Source: Clitopilus passeckerianus
Lineage: Eukaryota; Basidiomycota; Agaricomycetes; Agaricales; Entolomataceae
Direction: 5' to 3'
Length of the DNA stretch: 64,000 bases
Assembly: GCA_944990035.1 (NCBI GenBank)
Contig: CALYLX010000033.1
Coordinates: forward strand, 238,003 to 302,002
The position numbers and the translations under genes were made by a program. A model generated the notes under the pieces. The model did not search any database, was not told the DNA's origin, and saw nothing but the letters and a program-made list of their open reading frames with translations. Shown here piece by piece: positions 56,012 to 64,000 of the stretch. Numbering within the stretch: the first letter of the stretch is position 1; each line of letters begins with the position of its first letter.

Positions 56012-58077
56012 CACTCGCAGCTAGGAACTGGAGTCAAAATGTCGACGCAAGATACACTCTTCTAAGCCTATTACGGCCGTACCTTACGGTTCCAGTGGAC
56101 TGCTCATACCATTTTCTTAATTTATTCAGCACCACAATGTATTTGCCGATTTAACTTGACTTGTTGCCCATTTGTAACCATTGCAACGCCTTATGCATTT
56201 CCTTCGCTTCACCACCCAGTAGGCCTTGAAATTGCCGGTCTTCTCACTCGGTTAGCTCCACATAGGTTGTTTATCAAGACAGTCTGGAAAGTTTCTAGTG
56301 CAGGAGACGAGGCGTTGATCTCCATTAGGTTCAAGTGGAGGATCGGGATTTTCAGCCGAAGCTATTTGTGTAGCACCCATCAGGTACTTTAAAGCTGTTG
56401 AGATTGGTATTCATTCTATCAAACGATGTTGATCAATATCAGGGACCTGTGGGGGGAAATCAGAATTCGAGGACAGCCGCGTGTATCTGATTAACGATAT
56501 TCGGGCGTTCGGCAGGGGGCCATTGTCAGTCAATCGTCAGTGCCCACCAACCCCTGTTTACCCAGCGCCTTATATTCCCAGGCTAGGAGGAGCCAAGCAG
56601 ATTACAATGGCAAATTGACCACTATTCTACTATTCTAGCCAGGCTCCCGTTACGGGACTTCGCTATTGGGTAGTAGTAGGCGTCCGGAAACCTCAAGCGA
56701 AACTCAGACACCTGCCTTCATATTTCCGTGCCAGGCCTTACAGGCCATTTTTCGGAACATTTTATGGTGGCATCCGAATATTCTTCTAGAAATTACGTGG
56801 CATATCCGAGGGACGAAGTTTGTGGACGGTCGACTCAGGCCTGAAGAGAAGACTCTGCCAGTGAATAGTTATAGATTTCATTGTGACAAGTCGTAGACGC
56901 GTTATTTCTGGAACAGCGGGATCTCGAGCCTACATTGAGTAGATTGCCTTCTGGCAAATACAATTACATCGAGGATCCATGCCATTCCGCTCATCGTTGG
57001 AATTTGTGGCCTGCCTAGTTTTGTAGAACGCAGTTCCGGCGAAATTGCTTCCATGTCTAGTCCATTGTGTACTCTTTCGGAGAGAGTCAGAAAGCTCGGC
57101 ACATGTATTGCGAAATAGGGAACGGGTGTACAGTAGCCTCGAGCCTCGAGGTCGTGAAATAAATACGTTGCAAATCATCCTCAGCTATTATTAGCTGCAA
57201 AATGCCAAAATTTCAGATTGGTAGCCACAATGCCCGAATGCATAATTTCGGTTCGAATTCATTACCGTGAGAGCATGTAAAGCTAGAAGATCGTAGGCAG
57301 AAATAGATATATTATTGTCAGCCTGACTCGAATTGTAGGCGTTTTTCTCAGAGCCGGCGAGGCGTCGTGGAGGCTGCGTGTATTAGGCGAAATATGGCGA
57401 TACCATCAAGCCACCTTCTTGATCGCACACCGAGTATGTCTGAGCTGTTGAGATTGATATCTCGTCGTTTGACTGTCGTCTTCTATTGGTCCTCGGTCCA
57501 GAGCGGTCTATCAGAAAAAGGCCAATTGATCTTCTGTGCGATGTCATCTCCCTTGGAGAAAAGGGTGCAACGCCCTCTAGTCAAATTCATTTGTTAGGAA
57601 CTCAAATGGGCCCGGATACCGATGTCTTCTCAGGCCTGAAGGATTCATACAACAGCTATCCTACCTGAAAAGTTTGACAGATTCAAATCTCCGCTTATGC
57701 TTGGGAAAGTTCCATCAGGGCAGGAGCCCGCGTTCTACTGAGACAGCTAAGCTACGATTCGTGATGCCCGCAAACCTGACCTACGTAACATGTCTGACTC
57801 CATGCCTTCACCTTGCCCAATCAAAGCTCTGGTTAACAGTTAAACGAGGCCAGGGCCTGATACTACTTATTGTCGGGCATTAAATAAAGGCTAATAAAAT
57901 TTATCGACCTTGGTCGATGTCTTTGATGACATGCGCCACACTGGCATGAGGCATGAAGATGAAGCTTGAGTCAAAGCCAGGAAAAATTTAATTAGATCCC
58001 CAATAGCTAAAACTCGAAGGCGCTAGCACATCAAGAGGTCGATGCACAGAGCAACATAATCGAAATTTGTCGTTTCC
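56012..58077. other. Gene-poor stretch, about 2.1 kb
   Basis: Frames of 60-82 codons occur but none has supporting motifs or splice structure. No transposon ends or tRNA seen. Confidence 0.5.
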
Positions 58078-59312
58078 TTAAACCTTCTCGAACCAATCAT
58101 CATCCTCAATATCCGAGAAGCTATTCTGAAGCTACAAATTGATGGGTGAATTGTTCCGCATTGAGCGATTGGAAACTCTCACCCAATGCAACACAATGCC
58201 GGCGATCACATCTGGCCAAGGCTTCTGGGGTTCACCGGAGCCCATGATAGGACATCGAATGGCTCCTGAGGTCAGATAGGAGGCCCCACGAGCGTCTTCG
58301 TTGAGACGGAGGATTATAAAGATCCATTCCTTGCCGTTGGTTAGTGCACCCCGAATTAATGGTTTTCTGCAATGTCGCTGAGATAAAGAAACACATGAGC
58401 ATGGATGGACTTACTGAAGCTGCTTGGCAGTCGCGTACATTTCGCACAGGGCTTGCGGGATGTGGTGTTCTATAAGTCCCCGAACTTTTGGGCTTCTATC
58501 ACGAAGAAGCCCCTGGCTTTAGTTCTGGCTAGCGCAAGCCGAGCGTCGCCGAAGTGTGCGGCTAACTTTTGGGTCAGCAGGCGAAAAATCGAAGGGCGAA
58601 GAAAACGCGAACCCGTGATCTTTTCCTCTTCTATGAATGCTATGTAGTCTGTAAATCCTGACAGACTTGTCGAGGTTGATGGGTGGCTGTTGGCTGGTGG
58701 CGCAATATGCTCGGTACTGAGGACCATACACTCGCCTTGTGGGGCCAAAGCAGATACACGAAAGAAAAAGGCGTCAATCCATTGGCGCGAGCTCGCTTCG
58801 TTCTGGTGATTTAACGTTACAAGAAGCACAGATAGCTGGCTTGATTTGAAGATACGTACCTTATTGGGGACGAGGTTTGACAACAACGCCAGATGCCCAT
58901 TGAAAGTCTTGGAAGACCAGGTTTTGTCGGCACCAAGTTGATTGGTTTTATCGGCGCGTAGTTGATGGTCGGACTTGAGCCGGAGACTATTCTCGTATTG
59001 AATATCTAACGCATGCAGCGTGTCCTCTGTCGCGCCGGAAAAATCGAGTGACTGTAAAAAGTGAGAAGCGATCGGGACGGGCTTCGGCTCCCATACCTTA
59101 GGTCCACTCAGCCTTGAGTCCATCTGGGCAAGCAGATTGTCCACACCTTGGACAAATTTGTTCGATTGCTGAATGGCCATTGCAGCTTCCTTATCCTGCT
59201 CGCCTGGAACTTCTTCAACAGCTAACGTCTTGCGCAAGTTCGATAAAGAGGCATAGGCAAAACTCAGCTCTATACCTCTAAGGCCGGATATCTTGTGTTT
59301 CTTAGACGCCAT
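58078..59312 (-). CDS. PD-(D/E)XK-like nuclease-fold protein (candidate), with one apparent missing base
   Basis: Four exons (58860-59312, 58415-58802, 58183-58366, 58078-58131) give about 359 residues once a one-base gap is allowed. The start at 59312 (MASKKHKISGLRGIELS) is preferred; the frame runs further upstream to 59564. The C-terminal half has LSGFTDYIAFI (Asp) then ARGFFVIEAQ (Glu-x-Gln), followed by EHHIPQALCEMYATAKQL and PLIRGALTNGKEWIFIIL. This order, acidic Asp, beta-strand E-x-K/Q, a helix with Gln, then a Gly-x-x-T-x-G-x-x-W strand, is the pattern of PD-(D/E)XK nuclease-like proteins. The frame breaks after FVIEAQKF: one G is missing in a four-G run near 58480. Function unknown; a Gln in place of Lys could mean an inactive or altered site. 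Confidence 0.6.
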
Positions 59313-59654
59313 GGCGATGGTACGGAAGGAGAGATACAACTCCTTGCCAGGAGCGGTCACGGTTCCACTTAGTAGTGTTTGATCACCAGTCACGCAAGTA
59401 TTTTCCTGACGTGTATCGCAGTCGAGGCGGGCCTTCACAGGACTTTGGGGTCCAACGCAATGTTGTTTCTCTGCTGGGCGAGCAGTCGAGTACCCACACG
59501 ACCCGACAAGTACTAGTGGTAGAAGACAAGAGGCTGGCTCGGCCCGAGCCGGGCACAGCCACATGTTTTGGCCTGTTCACCTTTTGGCATCGTTCCCACC
59601 GCCTGCATTGCAGGTTGCCTCTACGGCCCGCTGCCTTAGAATGAAACGCTCGCC

Positions 59655-62600
59655 ATGTCGACCTCAAGAGCACCATCGCAGCAGCCTCATTCTACTCGTA
59701 GGAGGTCAAACACAGCACAATCAATTCTGAGGCCCCCGCCAGCAGTTCATGCACCTCTCAATTTCAACGTACCCAAGAATCTAAATGCTTGGGTACACGA
59801 CGTCAAAGAGTCAACCTCTGTCCTATTTAACCCCTCTTGGTGTCCCGGAGTATATGAGGGTGACCTACTACGGGTTAAGGGCAGCAACTCAGACGATCCT
59901 AATGGCTCGTTTCTGTTCTTTGTACCGAAGAATGATGGAGGCACAAAACCCCAGCTACAAGTATGTTTCCTCATTCTTTCTCACTAGATGCACATGGTTT
60001 ATATTTTTTCTCCTTCCGTTGCTGCAGATTTCGATCCCGAAGCCCATGGCAGAGGCGTTCAAACTAAGGAATAATAATGAGGTCACTGTGACCAAGGTAG
60101 GTTGCCTTCCTCGTTCATTGTTCGTTATTAACCATTTTTCTAGGTTGACAAGAACTTATGTCTAGCTGATTATGTGGAGTTCGTGTTCCAGGACCAGTAT
60201 TTGGGCCGCAATGACATGTGGAGACTCGGCGAATACTTGGTGAACCAATGCGTGCATATCGAACAAGAGATCACCTTCGGCAGCATAGTGGCCAAAATCA
60301 GGAACATTCATATCGACGGAAAACAGGTTAGAGGAAAAGGCTATAACACGTTGCTTATACTCACCAATGAATGGCAGGTCTCCTCTGCTTGCATTACCCC
60401 AGCAACGAAAGCCATCTACAGATCTCTCTCCGCCAAGGTCACGGTGTTCATCCAAGTCTGCAGAGAGCTCTGGGAGTTCGCTGGAGATGGTGAAAGGGCG
60501 TATGAGAAAATTGTTCATTCCTTCCTCCCCTCCCTCGTCGAGAAATGGCGCAAAGCAGGAACAAACCACATCGTCACAATCGTCCTGATTTCACGCGTCT
60601 TTTATGAAGAATCCGAAATTGACTATGCCGCTGGTCCTCTCCGGCAGGACTGTTACGGAAACTGGTACAAGGATTTCTATAAGGTCATCACTGATCTCGA
60701 AGTCGTGAATGACTGGAAACCGACCCTCGTCTCCCTCAAGACCTCCTTTTGGGACTTCCAGCGAGACATTCTCCTTACCCACCATTACCACCAAACGAAC
60801 CGAGATGCCCCGGCTATTGGGCCACCTGGTCAAGTTCGTCTGGTCGGGCGTCTCTCGTTCGCACACGACGGTCCAATCTTGGAAGCCCTCAATCTTGCCC
60901 TTGGCCCTGCGGAAACGCACTACATCGACCGCTCATTGTCACTCACCGGCGCGTCCATGATGGTCATTACCCCGGGGACAGGCTTTTTCAACGTTTCCAA
61001 GGACCTCCTACGATTGACTACCACCCGGTTGCTTGATCAGGGGATTATGTTGAACCTCGTTTCGCTGGTCAAACCGCCTCTCCATCAGACCCCAGTTTTT
61101 GCGTTTAGAAGTGCAGATCCAAAAACTGATCAAGAAGTCAAATTTGGCTATCACCCTGCTGACCCATTATGGGGCCAGGTTGCAGAGAACGTAAAGCCGG
61201 AGGATATGAAGACGTTCTGGTGGGAGCCTTTTTGGGTTTCTATCACTTTCTGGGATAAACAAACTGATCTGCCATTTCGGCGAGATAGGTATGTTGAGTT
61301 TATCATGTGGTCATGCCACGTTTCAGCGCTCATCATTTTGGGACAGATTTATCGGTCGTGCAAAAATGCACCAGATTCAGATGCTTGGGCTTTGGAGCTT
61401 GATGTGCTTTCAAGCATCGAGGTTCCTTTCTTGCCGGAACCGGAGGGCGCGAATGCAAAGGAGGATATTGACGACCGACCGCCTACCAAGGATGAAGCAG
61501 ACCAGTTCGACGTGGATATCTTTGCGCTCAAACCGGAGTCAAAATCATTTTATCCCAGTCGCGAACCAACCATTTCTGTAACCGATAGTATTGGATCGCT
61601 TTCAAGCCTCCGAGCTACCGTGGAGAACAAGCGGGCCTCACACCGCAATTCAGTGGCAAGGATTGCCCCGATTGAGGAGAGCCCTCGGCAGATTATAGTG
61701 GACCTTCCCAAGGAGGACCCTCCCGCGCACGAGAAGACCGCCGCTGTCTACAAAACCCTTAGCAGGTCTCCCTCCCAATCTTCGATTCGATCACTACGCT
61801 CTACACTCTCAGTTGCTTCCCAGAGAAGTATCTCCTCCAAGGCCCCTAACACACCTCAAGCTTCCCGTGCATCTTTGGCCTCAAAGCTCACTCCGTCATG
61901 GCTGCTGAACCCCTTCAGGACTGTGCCAACAGAACCAAAAACAACTGCAACAACCGTGTCCGCATCTCCATCCCTGTCAATTCCACCAACTCCAACACAG
62001 AAAGTGCCTCATCCTGCACCCGTTGAAAAGCTTGTCGCGGAGTCACCGTCAACGTCGTCGCCCATCCGGATGCCGAGCATATCCAAGCCAGCAGCTGCGC
62101 AAATCAGCCGTTCGCCATTGGCAATGCCCGTGTCTATCCAGAAGCAAAATGTTACAAATACATCTGCTCTCCCAAGCAGGAGCTACGAGGCCGACAATGT
62201 CTTGCCGACTCGTTCCTCCTACCTCCGCCAATCGCCAGTGGCACACCACCTTCACAAATGGGTGTCAATTTTGGGAAACGCAGGAGCACCACCAGTGTTC
62301 ACACTGTCGCCTTCTCCTCATCTCCCAGCACGGCTTGTAACCCAACTCAGCCGAGCTCCTCCGTGTCTCACATACAATCCTCGCTTGCCAGACGTTGGCA
62401 GCATCAGTATCCTCAAGTCCTTCACAAATATGACATGAAGTGGGATCTTCTCACCATCCCTGCATGCCTCCCCTTGACTGTCGAATACTTCCCCACGACA
62501 TCCCAACTCGAATCTCAATACGACGTCTTCTCGTACGATTTCGTGCTAGACCTAACGAAATGCGTTCTTTCCTCGTCAAGCCGCCTCCCAAGATGCGAAA

Positions 62601-64000
62601 CTCAGACGACCAACGTCGTGCGTGGGCACTTGCAGTCATGCGAGGAATGGTCGCAGTCCGTCTAGCTCAAGGCTTCAATTCATCATACAAAAATCCTCCA
62701 GTGGCAACGGAAGTCGCGAAAGCCCCAACGCGCCGAGGCAAGCCACTGTTGGTTGATGACGATATGGTCGCAAAGCCTATCGGTGCTGCAGACGTGTTGA
62801 GGCTAACGCCTGAGAAGAGCCTCGTTCGTTCAACATCAGACCCGATATATCTGAGCATGACGAATGAGATCCACCGAATCTCGTATATGGGGGAGATTAT
62901 CCAGGTCAGGCGTTATGTCAGGAGGATGCCCCCTTCAAAGCCGTTCGAGTACCGGTTTCTGGTTTGGCCCAAACTCGGAGGTACATTTCCTTGTTCAATT
63001 CATCTTTTGCTTTGCTGACGCAAATATGTGACAGGTGGCTACACAGAACTATCCACCACCTTCCAAACCCATGGCCTCGAAAACTATGGGTGGAACAGGC
63101 TTGACATGTTAGTCGCCGGATACGAACAAATTTTCAGCGAATCACTCCGGTACTGGCGCACACGCTTCGTTGTCATCCCCTCAGCGGATGAAATCGATCC
63201 AATGAACTCTCCATCGGGAGAGCCTCTCAGCGAAGAGGAAATTCGGATACTCGGAGTCGACAAGCTTGCAGAACAGTTCACAAAACTGCGATGGCAACCT
63301 TCCGATGAGAAAGCAACTCACCCCTTACCGCCCGTCCGAGTCCTTCAGACGACGCTGGGCCCAGCAGCATCCATTCGGGATCCGGTGCTTATGGACCAGC
63401 TTGATCAACTCCACGCTGCAGGCCCATTGCGCAAGAAAGTCAAGTCCGAAAGGGAGATCTCAGAAATGAGTTTGGGCGCCATAGCCAAAGCTATGAAAGA
63501 GGATGATGGAGTCCCAATCAAGAACAACCACTGGCACCATTCGCGGTACCCGAATTCTTTTACGGGGTACGACTTCGTGTCATGGTTGGTTAGGGAGTTC
63601 AGGGATGTTTCCTCGAGCCCAGGCGACAGAGTGGGGAGTGAAGTTGTTGGAGAAGGGAATGGAGCATTGCAGAGGCTACCATACCTTCTTGGACGGGTGC
63701 GAGTATTCATGTTGCTTGAGGATGTGTTGACTAACACACACTCTATCCAGGCACTACTTTTATCGACTAAGGGAGAGTACAGCATTGAGATGACACCTAA
63801 AGGCTGGTTCAGGCGATACACGACTGACGACCCGGTACCGCGGAGCAGCTACTACCCCTCCAGTGTCGCACGTCCCAGAGCAACTACACGCGCAAAGAAA
63901 CGGATTATCCTTAGTCAAAGCATGGTCATCGACATTGACCCTCAAAAAAATCAAACCAAGCCGAATCCGTCGTTCTCCACCACGACATCATCCAAACTCA
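59655..64000 (+). CDS. IML1: IML1/DEPDC5, GATOR1 (SEACIT) subunit, partial at right edge; several one-base frame breaks
   Basis: The product is the GAP-type subunit of the SEACIT/GATOR1 complex that switches off TORC1 at the vacuole when amino acids are short. Exons 59655-59960, 60029-60097 and 60144 on start with MSTSRAPSQQPHSTRRRSNT. Conserved blocks follow: LGRNDMWRLGEYLVNQCVHI, IYRSLSAKVTVFIQVCRELW, then WDLLTIPACLPLTVEYFPTT, EMRSFLVKPPP, RRAWALAVMRGMVAVRLAQG, and a DEP domain at SRYPNSFTGYDFVSWLVREF. An in-frame 54-base intron lies near 60328-60378. Four one-base breaks occur in short runs, near 62234, 62553, 63608 and 63768. The frame resumes as expected each time, suggesting assembly errors. 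The gene continues beyond base 64000. Confidence 0.9.

Noticed and set aside
56666..56896. 76-codon plus-strand frame in the gene-poor right arm
   Set aside because: No ATG context, motif or splice support.
1..64000. CRISPR arrays, operons, bacterial promoters or riboswitches
   Set aside because: The DNA is clearly fungal, with introns in most genes; no spaced direct repeats or bacterial signals are seen.

Overview
The window is genomic DNA of a filamentous basidiomycete, most likely an Agaricomycete. Nearly every gene has several short GT-AG introns of about 45-70 bases. The seven-pass membrane proteins, the ABM-like paralogs and the divergent kinase are kinds of families typical of that class, and the core genes (AP-2 mu, Mif2/CENP-C, IML1, TRF4, SLM3/MTU1) read as fungal. 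There is no sign of operons, plasmids or CRISPR.

Layout. 1-8.8 kb is a decayed accessory region: a broken NRPS adenylation domain at the left edge, a partial cytochrome P450 on the plus strand that is an inverted copy of the neighbouring full-length P450 on the minus strand, and a frame-broken fragment of coatomer delta that still carries an intron. 9.5-13.4 kb holds a GST/eEF1B-gamma-like gene, an ankyrin-repeat pseudogene and the AP-2 mu subunit. 13.7-20.1 kb holds two divergent ABM-like paralogs either side of a secreted CE16-type GDSL esterase, a tiny zinc-ribbon protein and a secreted amidohydrolase. 22-25.6 kb holds a seven-pass membrane protein, an orphan ORF and an MBL-fold lactonase-like hydrolase. 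25.8-32.3 kb holds a TRF4-type non-canonical poly(A) polymerase and a long Ser/Pro-rich protein. 32.6-39.7 kb is the most unusual part: a Mif2/CENP-C gene, a downstream paralog of its C-terminal cupin half lacking the CENP-C motif, and an upstream fragment resembling its N-terminal half, with a dead kinase between. 39.8-51.5 kb holds the mitochondrial tRNA thiouridylase, two related small secreted proteins, a tRNA-Gln, two tandem seven-pass proteins and a choline-transporter-like protein. 52-64 kb holds a charged protein of unknown role, the intact relative of the dead kinase, a candidate PD-(D/E)XK-like protein and the start of IML1 (GATOR1/SEACIT subunit), which runs off the right edge.

Two things cut across the window. 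First, several conserved genes (IML1, TRF4) and some others break frame by one base, mostly in short homopolymers, which points to assembly length errors as much as to real mutation. Second, partial duplication is frequent: P450, kinase, CENP-C, ABM, secreted proteins, seven-pass proteins and a coatomer fragment. The core genes act separately (vesicle coats, kinetochore, RNA surveillance, TORC1 control, mitochondrial tRNA modification); I see no single pathway in the window. Exon coordinates were derived by hand from splice consensus and reading frame; outer boundaries are firmer than inner ones.
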